DNA of 64,000 nucleotides, taken from contig OX485808.1 in NCBI GenBank assembly GCA_950295325.1, positions 15,084,527 to 15,148,526 on the forward strand. The letters are read 5' to 3'. Made by a program: the position numbers and the translations under genes. A model generated the notes under the pieces. The model was not told the origin of the DNA, did no database searches, and saw only the letters and a program-made list of their open reading frames with translations. Source of the DNA: Polytrichum commune (lineage: Eukaryota; Streptophyta; Polytrichopsida; Polytrichales; Polytrichaceae). Numbering within the stretch: position 1 is the stretch's first letter; each line of letters begins with the position of its first letter. Of the stretch, positions 51,071-62,498 are shown piece by piece.

Positions 51071-51631
51071 GCAGGTGGTGTAGAATTGAGGAGATGGGAG
51101 TAGGGAACATTCCCAACGTCCGGGGAGGGTCCATGGCTTGAAGGATGACTAAGGTCGTTGGAGTTGACTCCGTCCATGGTTTTGTCTGGTCAGGCAAGCT
51201 GCGGGAAACAACATAGGCATGACCGATAAAACCATGGACGGAATGGTTAGGCGGACCTTGTGCTTATTGTGTGCCTAATGTTGAAGTTTACCTCACCTAG
51301 TCTAGTACCTTTTGGTTCATAGGGGCATGTAGTCTACTCCTAGCAATAGACTACGTCCAAGATGACACCACTTCAACATGGCCAAGGCTACCCCCACTTG
51401 GAAGTTGACACATGTTCGAATGGTGTCATTTCAATGTCATTCCAATGTCCCCTTGATCCACCTTTCCCAGTAGTGTTGGCTGGATCTATACTAAGTTCGT
51501 ATCCTACTATTATAAATAGTTCATATTCAAGATTCGAAACCTTCAAAAACCTTCACTCATCAGTTTGGGTTGAAGTTATGATTCTTTGTATCGATACTAG
51601 AAGAGAGCGAGAGAGAGAAAGATAGTCAAAC

Positions 51632-52110
51632 ACTACACCGTTTATGGTATTTAGTGTCACATGTGTAATAGTGTCACTTACGTTATTTTGAGGTGTATGG
51701 TAGGTTACACTATTGATCAACAATTCACCATTAGTGTCATCTCATGACACTTGGCATTCGAGTGTGACTACTAATATCTTGGCGTGAGTATGTTCAATAA
51801 TGTTTGAGGTGCATGCCTACATTACACAACGGTCTACAAGTTGACCAAAGTGTACACAAATGACACATGCCATTAGTATGCTCAATAATACCTTCCCCTT
51901 GCATACTAAAACGCAAAACTATCATCTCAAGCATCCCAATCTGCTACGCTAAATTTCATGTCATAAATAAATCTCACTTATAAAAGAAAACATACATTAA
52001 CTAATAATATCATATTGACAATTAACAAACGTGACACTTTCAGACCTCTAGGTATCTAGTCTAGACCCTTTGCAAATAGTGTATGTGACACTAACTAAAT
52101 ACTATACACG
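51632..52110. mobile_element. Degenerate element with family-A-like ends
   Basis: The left end ACTACACCGTTTATGGTATT is followed by TAGTGTCACATGTG; the right end GTATGTGACACTAACTAAAT is a diverged mirror. The interior has further TGACACT words. Boundaries are approximate. Confidence 0.4.
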
Positions 52111-52350
52111 GGCAATGAAGCAATTTGGTAAGGATAAGGACCGAAATGAATGATCATGAGTCAACCAAGTACACCTACGTCACGGTGGTGGATATATATA
52201 TTTCCACTGCAGGCTCTGCATGTAAGTTAAAGGAAAGGAAAGGAAGGATTTGGTCAGGTGAGACCTAGCTATGACCCACTTTTTAATTCTTGTCACTCAA
52301 GGGCTTGACTGACATGCAAGAGTTTGTAGTGGTCATCCTCAGCTCAAACA

Positions 52351-52687
52351 AGTACACTAAACTTGATATATATTAGTGTCGTATGGTAGTTATGTCGCCT
52401 TGGTAACTTTCCGGATGACACATCTTATGAATACGTGAACAAATGTTGTCATGGATGATGGATGAGTTCATCCATTGGCCAAAACCCTACCTTCTCCTTG
52501 TCAGCAAACTTGTGATGAAATATTGTCATGGATGATTGAAATTCGGATGAAAATCCACTCGGTAAGTGACAATATTGCAACATTGTAAATCTATGATCAT
52601 CTAAGAAATTTCCAAGGATGAACAAATAATGTTGGGTTAACAATTAGTGTTGGTGATACTAAATAGCATATTTAGTGTAGTAGTTAT
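52351..52687. mobile_element. MITE of family A, second full-length copy
   Basis: Interior matches 8522-8909 over nearly its whole length (for example TGAAATATTGTCATGGA, AATAATGTTGGGTTAACA). Right end ATATTTAGTGTAGTAG; left end AGTACACTAAACTTGATATA. Confidence 0.75.
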
Positions 52688-53865
52688 GAAGTATAAGCTA
52701 GGGTCGGAGGCATTTTTGGTTAATTATACTAAAGGGAGGGGGGGGGGTCCACACAGGCTGTGAAATTGTCAGTTTCTCCCACCAACGCCACCTTCCTAAC
52801 ATTCCAAGAGCTAAGTAAAAAGTTGATTCTGCATTGAACCGGCACTTGGGAACTTGGGTTTGCCTTCCCACCAGACTGTAAGCTCTTGAAAAATGATGCA
52901 CGGCCCATCATTTTGGGAGCCAATTAGAATGAAGCATAGGGTCCTAGATGTTTAGAAAAATGTAAATCATTTTTTCATACAATAGTCATCTTTGAGGTGG
53001 GGTGTCACTAAACCAATGAAAACAACGGCTCATTTGCACATGCAGTGTAGCCCAAAGTTTCAAAACATCCGGCTTCATCTCTTTGGTCCGAGATGGCTTT
53101 TTGTGTGGCCTCCACTCGAGAGCACATTACTTACAGCCATGGCAAAGAGAAAACTAAAATACCTCCAAATTTATCAAGTGGTTTCGTGGATGTTGCATGA
53201 TTGGAATATTGGGGTGACCAACCGAAAAGTAGAAACCACATGAGAACAACTATAGGGTGTGTTTTTTTTTAATTCATTGGCAAGAAAAAATATAGAAACT
53301 TTGGATCTACCATAGCCTACTTAAATTGTGAAACATGTGATCATATATAATTTAGCATAAGGGGAAAACCCCCACTTTAGGTTTGAGGTAGAAAGAAATT
53401 AGTATGACAAAACTAATAAAGGATTTTGAAAAAATAGAAAGAGTATATTCACATAAAATACATGCAAAATGGATGAAAATTGAACGATTGGGTTATGATG
53501 TGTACACTTCTTTCATCAATATATAGCAACGTGGATATACGCCATGTCATATTGGAGTCTTAAGTTTGCCTTCATACAGAACGAGTAAAAAAAACTTTTA
53601 TAAGTAACTTAGCATCATTTGAAATAGTCTAAGTTTTCTTTTATAATTCCCTATAGGGGGTGAATATTTGGTGAAGTTGTTTTTTTCTTTCTAAAAAGGG
53701 TTCTCTAAAATCCAAACGAGGAGGTAAATAGCCCCCATTAAAATACCCTTTGTACGCACGTGGTTACAAAATACAAGAGGGAGTGACACCCCCCCCCCCA
53801 AGTTGGAAAATATATATATATGTTGGAATATCATGATCGTGGTTATGGTATATAGCAAGTGTGGC
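52688..53865. other. Intergenic, no gene recognised
   Basis: Contains a G-run near 52736-52747 and a C-run near 53789. Open frames are short and unconvincing. Confidence 0.35.
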
Positions 53866-54055
53866 TAATTTGCAATACACTAAACATCATTTGACTTAGT
53901 GTGGCATTCATATTGGTGTGTTATGTTACCTAGTGTGGCCTTATGACTTGTCATGTAGTAGCAAGTGTCCCATGCCACCTTATGTGGTGGTCATGTAGTG
54001 ATTGCATCAAGATTGGTTTTGTGGTTCAATGATGAATAGTGCGGACCGCCTTTTA
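53866..54055. repeat. Dispersed repeat, pairs with 59080-59235
   Basis: Shares in order TATGACTTGTCATGTAG / TGTGACTTGTCACGTAG, a CAAGTGTC/CAAGTATC word, and GATGAATAGTG(C/T)(G/A)GACCGC with the downstream copy. Both touch family-A-like ends (ACACTAAA..). Confidence 0.55.
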
Positions 54056-54458
54056 ATATAATATGAACTACAAATCAAGCAACTCACTGCAACAAAGAAG
54101 GAATACATGTTTAGGAATGAGGGTGGATTTATACTTGGGTCCAAGACCAAAGTAACTCCAAAAGATAACTGACCAAAGTAACCGTCATTCTAGTGGATAG
54201 GAAAGAGATGCAAAAGCGATGGGAGCCAATCATATGACATTGCCATTACTGTAGGACCTTCGAAACAACACTTTGAAATTGCCATTGTCAAGGTAGATGA
54301 CAACATGGATGCAACAACAAACTAAAGTGTTGTTTTTTTTCCTACTTCACTTCTCTCTCGTCCTATTAACAAGACAATGATTGTCTTATTAGTACGACAA
54401 CTGCAAAATGTTATGTGTGTGAACAAAGCATGAGTCCGCATGACAATAATTTCAGTTA

Positions 54459-54700
54459 CTCCCTCCGTCCCAAAATGATTGTCCTACCTCCCAGATTTTA
54501 ATCGTCCCAACATGATTGTCCGGTGTATCTGCCCCGCTAGAAATTTGACGCTTAAAGTCAATATTTTCGTGCCAAACTTTCATCATCAAGAAGTATTTCG
54601 AAACCGCAACTTCAGGGGGGCGTTTTGGAGTAGTTGGTATTTTCTAATTTACGAGTCATACTTACAACTATTTGGTCAATGATCAACATAATGTGAGCTT
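54459..54700. mobile_element. One-ended Stowaway-like fragment
   Basis: Begins after TA with CTCCCTCCGTCCCAAAATGA, the most common plant Stowaway terminus. No matching right end is found downstream, so the element is truncated or rearranged. ATGATTGTCC occurs twice near the start. The right limit is a guess. Confidence 0.6.
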
Positions 54701-54869
54701 CCATGTAGGCCGCTGACCCACCATATTCTAGTGAAAATGTAGATCTCACATGCACATCCCCACTAGAATCTGGTGGGCGAGCGGCCTACATGAAAAGTAA
54801 GCCGTAGGGGTTGCCAAAACCAGGAAAACCTCCAGATCCAGTAGTTGCTAGGATGGTGCACAAAACGGG

Positions 54870-55080
54870 TATGGAATATAGTGTCGGAATATTCCGTCAC
54901 TAAGTTATATGGTAGTGGTGGAATGTATATATATAGTGGGGCGAGAAGGGTGGCTATTTAGGGGTGCATGGAAGGCGAGGCTAGGGGGGATCGTCGGAGC
55001 GGGGCTCAGTAGCAGCTAGCTAGCTAGCTAGGGGCGGATTGAGCGGCGGGCACTGGACCTCATTTAACCCCCCCCTTTAA
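54870..55080. other. TATA-like motif and (GCTA)n tract
   Basis: TATATATATAG at about 54929-54939 precedes a G-rich stretch and a (AGCT)n tract at 55014-55032. It looks like a plant promoter, but no coding exon follows on the plus strand. Confidence 0.2.
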
Positions 55081-55104
55081 TTTACTGCCACTCCTGCTAG
55101 CGCC

Positions 55105-55315
55105 GCTCCCATCCTATGAACGGGGACAACCGGCTGAACCGGTTGAGTCTCACATGTCACCGGTTGGAAGTTCCAAGACTTCACGAAAATTGTAGAGGAA
55201 TTTGTAGAATATACCCCACGCCCAAGGAAACTTAAAGATGTCAACATGTAACCCGTTGGACTTGGAAACACTAGGATATTGACTGATTATGCCCAAAAAT
55301 CTCCTAGGACACTGC
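55105..55315 (+). repeat. R1 dispersed-repeat copy
   Basis: Shows ATGTAACCCGTTGGACTTGG and ends near GCCCAAAAATCTCCTAGGAC; start diverged. Confidence 0.5.
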
Positions 55316-55455
55316 TAAGATCTAGCTCATGAAAACAAATTAACTAAACAAAATATTAAGGGGATAGCCATAACACCCCCCCCCCCGCCGCCCGCCCCCC
55401 CTCCTTGCCCCCCCCCCCCCCCCCAAACACATACATGTGTGTGTGTGTTAGCTTA

Positions 55456-55613
55456 TAGCCCACCCACACTTACTGGTGCGGGCCACCAATGACCGATTCC
55501 TACCAGCAGGGGCCACATTTAGAGTTGGTTTAGCCAGTGAGAGCCATTGGTTGCAACAAATGCTGGTACTCATTGTTCACTGGTGGCCCGCGCCAATAAG
55601 TGTGGGTGGACTA
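55456..55613. mobile_element. Tourist/Harbinger-like MITE
   Basis: 158 bp, mostly palindromic: ends TAGCCCACCCACACTTACTG and the mirror of TAGTCCACCCACACTTATTG, with GGGCCACCA further in. TTA flanks it at 55453-55455 and 55614-55616, the PIF/Harbinger target duplication. Confidence 0.8.
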
Positions 55614-55617
55614 TTAC

Positions 55618-55900
55618 ACAACATTATTAAGTAGTTTGCGTTCGTTTATGTGGGCCCCAAGAATATAATCATGGATGCCATAGCTAGTACAGATTCAGAT
55701 CGGGGTTGAATTTCGATCGAGTCAAAACCAATAGCGCCATGACACATGTCATGGTTTTGAGTGCTAAAGTGAGGAGGAATGAACAGTTTATATGAGCGGT
55801 TATGGCGGACTCTAGACATTGGTAATATGTTAAGGCCAACTTTTGGCTTCAAAACATCATATTAATTTCAATTCAAGGAATCAAATTACCATAAATATTT
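55618..55900. repeat. Family B relic joined to a dispersed repeat (inverted copy of 40340-40570)
   Basis: The first 70 bp match the arm of the MITE at 24549 (AACATTATTAAGTAGT..). What follows matches, in reverse complement, 40340-40570. So the MITE at 24549 may be a short palindromic derivative of a longer element whose end is seen here. Confidence 0.55.
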
Positions 55901-56034
55901 GAAAATCACTTTGTGAGTGATAGTAAATGCAATATTGTAAATCTACATGGAATGTCAAATACTATTAGGTTTAAATTTAGTATTGAGCAAGACAAATAGA
56001 ATTGGTGACACTAAATACAATATTTAGTATAGTT
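55901..56034. mobile_element. Family A MITE, right-hand fragment
   Basis: ATAGAATTGGTGACACTAAA and the terminal ATATTTAGTATAG match the right end of 8522-8909; the left half is missing. Confidence 0.55.
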
Positions 56035-56159
56035 GTTTGCCGCTTCATAATAAAAAGCGATAGCCCCAATATAAAGTAATAAAAACATGTAACTCCAAAT
56101 GATAACACACACTAATAGGACAAATTAGTGTACATGTATTCATATTATCTAGTGTGGGT

Positions 56160-56400
56160 TGATTTTCAAGATCAAGCCCAAAGCTTGAACTTGTAGGTAT
56201 TGTAAGTAGAAATTTGTAGAAGTTCAATTACTATGAGCTTGGATTTGAAAGGGAATCCAGAAGAGCAGGAACTGGCTTTTTGACAAAGTTCCATCCTTTT
56301 AGCCACATGTAAGCAGGGGCTCAAACTATTTCTTATGTTGGCCCACCAAAATTCCAAAGGTTGATCTCGCTTTTGTGTATAAATTGGTATAAAACATGGG
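56160..56400. repeat. Dispersed copy of the MYB intron 2 repeat
   Basis: Words such as GCTTGAACTTGTAG, ACAAAGTTCCATCC, CACATGTAA and TTGGCCCACCAAA occur in the same order as at 43980-44390. Confidence 0.5.
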
Positions 56401-56864
56401 TCCAAACAACATCTATGAGCGGTCAAGATTTGGCGAGTTAGTTTTCCAAGCACGTTGTTGAACGTATGTTGTTTTCAAATTGTGTTATTATAAGGACCGA
56501 CATGATGTTTTTTTGTTCGTATACGCGGAAATCACCCCAACAAAGAGAAAGCACCCCAACAAAAAACTAAAGACTAAACTTTGAAGTACAACATAACTAC
56601 GTTCGAGCTAGGAAGGGAGGGAGGGGTCGTAGGGCAAGATTGGGTATGTCGATTCAGCAAAGCATTTTCTTTGGCACGTGTTGTTTGGCACCGCATCCCC
56701 CACCAACAATGTTCGTGTTTACGTTGGTCTTCAACCTAGGTAAACTACGTTGCTTCCAAACCATGTTGGTGTAAGGAATTAAGAACCCCGTGATGATTCC
56801 ATACTAAACACACAATTAAGTCACCCCAAAGGTGAAGTGACTCCAAATTACACTATGAAAATCA

Positions 56865-57175
56865 ACAGACGGGGAGAAGCGACTGTGAGAGGACTTGGGC
56901 GAACCAACCCATACATTCGTTCCTTGTTGGATGCCTAAACCCTTGCCTCCAAGGAACCAGTGTACGGGTTGTTTCACCCCAGCCCTGCGAGAGTCACATA
57001 TGAAGCAGTTGAGGTTAAGGAATAACCGGTGGAAGTTCAAGAAAACCATGGATCACTTTGGAGGAGTTTATCATAGAACATACCTCCAAATTCATAAAGA
57101 CGGAAAACCGGAAGGTTTCCACACGTGGCCGGTTGGGGCTGGAAACACAACTTAGGGTGTCGACCGGTTCCGCCG
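56865..57175 (+). repeat. Diverged R1-like sequence
   Basis: GACGGGGAGAAGCGAC, GGAATAACCGGTGGAAGTTC and a second GGCCGGTTGGGGCTGGAAA follow the R1 order but are strongly diverged. Confidence 0.35.
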
Positions 57176-57605
57176 GGAAACTCTACGCGGCCACCGATCG
57201 ATACGGTGGTGGCCGGAGGGAGGTAGGGAGGGAGGGAGGGAGCTTCGGGGTGCGCTTCCTGGAAGGCGGAGGTGGAAGGGGGGGAGGGGGAAAAGCGCGT
57301 GGAGGTAGGACCAGGGGGAGGAGGGACCCAGTAGGCGTGGCCAATCAGGAGGTGCCACGATGTATTCTATTCCTGGGCGCCAGTACTTGCGTGTACCTTC
57401 GACTGTACGGAGCCTGCTTTCCGTGCTTGCATGATGCCAAGGATCCGCGTGGGGCCCGCCCTCCCGTCTTTTGTCCTGTTCCCTGAACTTTCCCTCATTC
57501 GCGCCCCTAATTCCGTCTACAGACCTGGCAGCGTTTTCAACACCCCCCCCACCCCGTTTTCTAGCTCGCGTGGCAAAGGTCACCGCCCGCCGACGGGCCA
57601 CGTCA
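57176..57605. other. GC-rich island
   Basis: About 430 bp of GC-rich, CpG-containing sequence in an otherwise AT-rich region, with GGGAGGGAGGG tracts. Open frames occur on both strands (up to 149 codons) but are low-complexity. It could be a promoter or first exon of a lost gene. Confidence 0.3.
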
Positions 57606-57715
57606 TTAATTTACTGGACCATGGGTCCACACTTTTACTCCAGCTGCGAGTCCATATATTTATTATTGTATTTTATTATTTTCCTTCTGAATTTCAACAT
57701 AGTTTGTGTACCAAG

Positions 57716-58404
57716 AAGTCGTCAAGTTTGAAGTGTGCACATGCATTTCAATGTGAAGGGCTTCAAAATAATCACACTTCACTCAAACATTCTAACTTTT
57801 TTTTGCAACACTTCACCAAAAAAAAAACTTGATATTGGCCATTTTGTATTGGATATGAGAATAATATGATGTCTCACTATATTGAAGAAGTATATGAAAA
57901 TAAAATAGTGTAGATTCTCTACATAATGCACTTAATCATCATCCAACTCCAAAAGCAATGCCCTCCGGTTTTTGGTCGATTTTCAAGTGTCAAAAATTCT
58001 AGCCCAATCTGTATTTTCCATCGCAAGACCGCATTGTGACACTCGCATCAATGCATCCAATGTTTCAAGTTTCAATCAACTTATGCAATCACTCCTCACC
58101 CAATTATGTTTGAAAAATCCACATTCACATATAGTTGTGCTTGTTGAAGTTGCAGAGTCAAAATTACAGGAGTTATTGGAATTTGGAAGTGTCTGCTAGA
58201 GTGCCAAGAATGGAGTTCAATTATTTATATTATTTGCAAATTGTAGCCACTGTATTTTGTGACATGCAGTTTTAGGAGAGGCCTTCACTGTGAAGGGTGG
58301 GAACATTGTATAACACATTTTTGTAAAGTGCCCAAAAATAAATAAAAATTTTGACGGCCAAAATGGCATTTGACAGGTGTCGAAGACTTCAATATTGAAC
58401 ATTG
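57716..58404. mobile_element. hAT-like element, copy 2
   Basis: 689 bp, aligned with 40901-41615 along its length. Ends AAGTCGTCAAGTTTGAAGTG and the mirror of CAATGTTCAATATTGAAGTC; flanks GTACCAAG (57708-57715) and ATACCAAG (58405-58412), an 8-bp duplication with one mismatch. Confidence 0.7.
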
Positions 58405-58412
58405 ATACCAAG

Positions 58413-59079
58413 TACTGATGTAGTGTTCATACAATTGGTGCGTGCCATTAGGTGGCCCCCTAACATATAGATAGATAGAAACTCCAACCCCTTTCAAGCA
58501 AGGGGCCGGCGTGAATAAAGTGTCCGTTCGTAATGCCAATGACCCGATGCCCACTGGACAAGGGGACATTGGGACAAATACTACTCTCCCCTTTCGAGGA
58601 TGGACACTATAGTGACACACTATACAAGTTCCTAGCTAGCCACTAGTGCCTTGAAGATACCGGACATGATATCCCCCCAAAGGGCTTTGAGGTACCCATA
58701 CAACAAGGTCCAAGAACCCCCCACCATAGTTGGGTGGACTAAGGTGGTGAAGCCCCCTGACACTAATAGTTTGACATTCCTTACTATTTTGATAAATGGT
58801 TGAACTTTGAGGCGGGGTCGCTTTTGTCATTTTAGCCAAACTTCACGATGAGGAGCCCTAAACATATACTTTGTATGATATAATGAACCTTTTGTATTAT
58901 GTCTAGAATAGTTAGCAAATTTTGAGCACGTAGTCCGATCTCTTTGCAACACATGTCTTCTTGGTGTCCGTTCTTAGATTCGCAACCAACCATGCACTCA
59001 AGTACAAGTGTTCATTTAAGATTAGAAACCGAATTAGGGTCATCTATCTTAGTGGGGAATTGTAGTTCATTTGCCATAT
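58413..59079. other. Intergenic, no gene recognised
   Basis: No repeat pairing found and open frames are unconvincing. Confidence 0.35.
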
Positions 59080-59235
59080 TGTGATATTAGAGTGGTCTTT
59101 GTGACTTGTCACGTAGCATCAAGTATCGTGTGTCGCCTTCTCTTGTTGCCACCCATTGATTGTGAGACACTTAATGTGGGTTGATGATGAATAGTGTAGA
59201 CCGCACTAAATCATATATTTAGTGTAGCAATATGA
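59080..59235. repeat. Dispersed repeat, pairs with 53866-54055
   Basis: Ends with the family-A-type terminus ATATATTTAGTGTAG. Confidence 0.5.
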
Positions 59236-61785
59236 CTATGCTACATGGGTCCATTCACATTAGAAGCGACCCACACTTGCCCCTTTTTTGGTGTCTCCTC
59301 CCAAAGGACACTAACCAAAAAAAATATGATGACATGGCAGTCATAGGGTATTGGCGGGAATGAAGTTTCGATTTCAATAGTTCAATGGATGCAAAGAGGT
59401 GCACAACTGCGTCCCCGACTTTCAAGCGCAGGGGCTCACCCTGATTCTTAGGATAGGGTCGTCTTCCTCCTACTCATACGGAGTTTTCCTTCGCGTTGTT
59501 CATGGTCCATTGTTGCTTTGCTTGCATGATTTTGATGGGCCTTTGGTGTTTTGCTTTAGACCGCTTCTTGTGTTACAATTTGTTTTTTGGTTGATCATTG
59601 TGTATTGCTAGATTTATGTTGGCATGTTTCAAATGATAGTGTTTGTTGTTTCTAGCATTCCAAGATTGTCGATGGGTTGTTAGCATAGCAAAATGGACAA
59701 GGTTGAGAAATGCTCAAGGCCCATAAGGGCCTTGGACTTCTCAACAAAGTTCCCCTCTTGGGAGGCTGTTGATTATAGAATGCAAAACTATGATCATTTT
59801 ATGGATATGAGGCACTTACATGGTAGTGGGGTGAACCCAAAGAGTAAGCCTGAGTTGGATCCTCACATTTTAAAAGCGGATATTATTGAGGTTTTTGGTG
59901 AAGCATGGAAATATAAAACCACAAATGAAAGTTGCATCCATAAAGCTTGAAAGATTTAGTTAGAGTATGTTAGCTAATTTATGGAATGTCGCACATCACA
60001 AATAATGACTTCCAAGCTTGGGCTGTCAAAGGACACATAAGCTCAAATGAAGGATGTTGAAGTTAATTGGGCTAAGGAATTGGTCCAAAATCATCATAAC
60101 TTTAAGCTTAACATCTTTTTACCCTCAAACATGCTCATGATTTTCATTGTCTTGGATTTTTTTTCATTTCAAGATATAAAATTGAATAAGTGCACTCATG
60201 CAACATCCAAAATGGATAAATGACATGGTGATCAACTTTAAGTTTTTTTCACAACAAGGCAAATCAACATTCATATGTTGACCTCCCCCCCCCCCTCCTC
60301 TATTCGATTTCCATCATCCTTAATTGGATACTATCTTTAAATCAAGAACAATTTACATTCTTTTATGGATTGATCCCACAACTTCATTTTTGGAAGAAAT
60401 GAAATGTTAATGTTGCTTGCACACACATTGACAACTTTGTACCCATTCAGTATATTAAAATTTTCCCAATATTGGAATGTAGTTTTCTCCTAGGTACATA
60501 ATGCAATTGCCTACAATTCCACGTTGATTAACGAGGAATTTATGAAATGACTAAAGTGACAAAAACCTACCTAGATCTAACCAAAACCCCCATGGTAAAA
60601 ACCATGCAGGTGGAGGACCACAAGGGCCAATGACTTGTGGCAATGTTGTGTAATGAAGTTGAAAACATTGGGAACCCCTAATAACTTGGATTTGATTTAA
60701 GGAAAGAAGATTCAACCTGCGAGGGGGGGGGGTTGGTCACTTGGGATTTACTAGGAAAATGTGGGATGTAAAAACAAGGTCCCATTTAGTTCTTGGACCT
60801 AACAATTATATACAATGTAAATAGGGTTCATTAAATTGTAAACTATTTTAGAGGATATCCTAGGCATATACAACACATTTATGGGGTACTAAAATATTAT
60901 ATTTATTACTTAGACCCCCTGAAAATACCTATTGGTCACATGTGGTGTGAACAAATTGAGTATAGTGCAACCCCCAATATTTAATCACATAAATAACATA
61001 AGGAACCCCAACTTCATTCATTGAATGTTACTTAGGTTGAATACTATTCAAGTTGCAATGGTGGCCCAACATAATCCTTGCAAATTTCTCTCTCTCTCTC
61101 TATATATATATACAATGCCTAAAGTGGGGGGTTTTAGCACCATCTACATGACAAGGGGTTTTACCTTGCATTTTCCCCTTAACAACATAAACTTTATAGA
61201 AAGAAAAGGGTAAAAAAAGCTAACAAAACAACGTGGTTTGGTAGGCTAGTGCCAACTTTGCATCAAATGTCACATAAACAACCAACATTGTCGGCAACAC
61301 ATCAGCCATAACAACTCCTCCTTGACATAACTTCAATTTTTGATTTTTTGATTTTTGATTTTTAATTTTGAAAAATGAAACAAACTTTATTTTATTGCCC
61401 CCAAAAAAAAGGCCACCAAAATTTAAAAAAGAGAGTGGGGAGGACTCTCTTGGGTGCTCACAATGGAACCACAAAATATGAAGATGGGTGAAAATCGTAA
61501 GCATGAGTAGCCAAGCCTTTGTTAGGTGCTCTAATATGCCACACAATTCTACCATTCGATCTATGGTAGATAAGCTTCTCCCCCCCCCCCCAAAAAAAAA
61601 CACCATATCGAATATGTCAAGTACATCATCATAAATGGACTCCTTCTTGGACTCCTTAAGCATTTTTTCTTGGAACGTAATTTTGGTTTTAGGAAAATAT
61701 TGCATCCTATCGTCAACTTCAATTTTGGATATAAAAATAAAAAGCTAAATGGCCTCCCTCAATGTGCCCCAACATAGTTTACGAC
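59236..61785. other. Intergenic, no gene recognised
   Basis: An 85-codon plus-strand frame at 59693-59950 and a 161-codon minus-strand frame at 61220-61705 match no family I recognise; the latter carries low-complexity KIKNQKSKNQK. There is a TC/TA microsatellite at 61088-61112 and C-runs near 60287 and 61580. Confidence 0.35.
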
Positions 61786-62114
61786 ACTACACAAAATATG
61801 ATATTTAGTGTTTGATTATATTTAGTTGTTGTTACCACCCTACCATGCTTGACACCAATTTTCAATTCTTTGACAATTAGTGTTAGACATAAATGTGCCG
61901 CTACCTTCCTTACTGCCACCTCCCTTATTATATCCTTTTTTTTTCATATCCTTACTAACACTAAATTCAAACATGTAACTTCCACATATTACCATAGTTG
62001 ATATCTAGTGTTTGAGTTTACATTTAATGCTACTCACTTTCATAGGGTCATTGATATTTAGTGTATGCGTTCGTACTTAGTGTATCAAACACCACATATC
62101 ATATTTTGTGTAGT
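61786..62114. mobile_element. MITE of family A, ACTACACAAAATATG variant
   Basis: 329 bp. Left end ACTACACAAAATATGATATT continuing TAGTGTTTGA; the right end is the mirror with few differences. The interior repeats GATATTTAGTGT-like words. The base before the left end is C (CACTACA), as in CACTA elements, but no 3-bp target duplication is clear. Confidence 0.7.
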
Positions 62115-62489
62115 CTTGAACTTTGCTGTTCCTCACACTGTTTCCCTCCCAGGAACATCGTGGGAAACATCAAAATCCACCCCCATCTTGTACTTTATTA
62201 TTGAGACCCTGTAGGCAACCAAAAGGGGAACATTGATCTACCACGGACACGTATCTTGATCACGAATCGTTTATATAGTGTAAGACTGTAACACCAAACT
62301 ATTACTACTATGTAATACCGAAACATTCAGAAATTACAATTGCCCATGCGATGTCCACAAGGCGGCCACTTTTGCATCATGCTGACAGAGCGCACCATAC
62401 TTAGCACGTGCATGCTTTCCAGACCAGCAGTGACGGCAACTATGTTATCTTGCTTGCTTGGGCTCCATGCGAGTTTCAGGAGCAGCCAA
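62115..62489. other. Left flank of the Mutator-like element
   Basis: No gene recognised. Slightly richer in GC towards the insertion point. Confidence 0.3.
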
Positions 62490-62498
62490 CAAGCAGAT

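Noticed and set aside
51165-51245. Short inverted repeat CCGTCCATGGTTTT(G/A)TC
   Set aside because: About 20-bp arms with no flanking duplication; too short to call an element or a terminator.
57058-57601. Open frames of 142 and 149 codons on opposite strands
   Set aside because: They lie in a GC-rich low-complexity island; both strands being open argues against a real protein.
61220-61705. 161-codon minus-strand open frame, the longest outside the two genes, the GC-rich patch and the repeats
   Set aside because: It runs through a poly-C tract (GGGG residues) and an A-rich low-complexity block, and matches nothing I know.
62438-62489. Hypothesis that the 62499 element sits in the promoter of a gene to the right
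   Set aside because: A TATA-like motif is at 63900, but no exon is visible before the window ends, so the claim cannot be supported.
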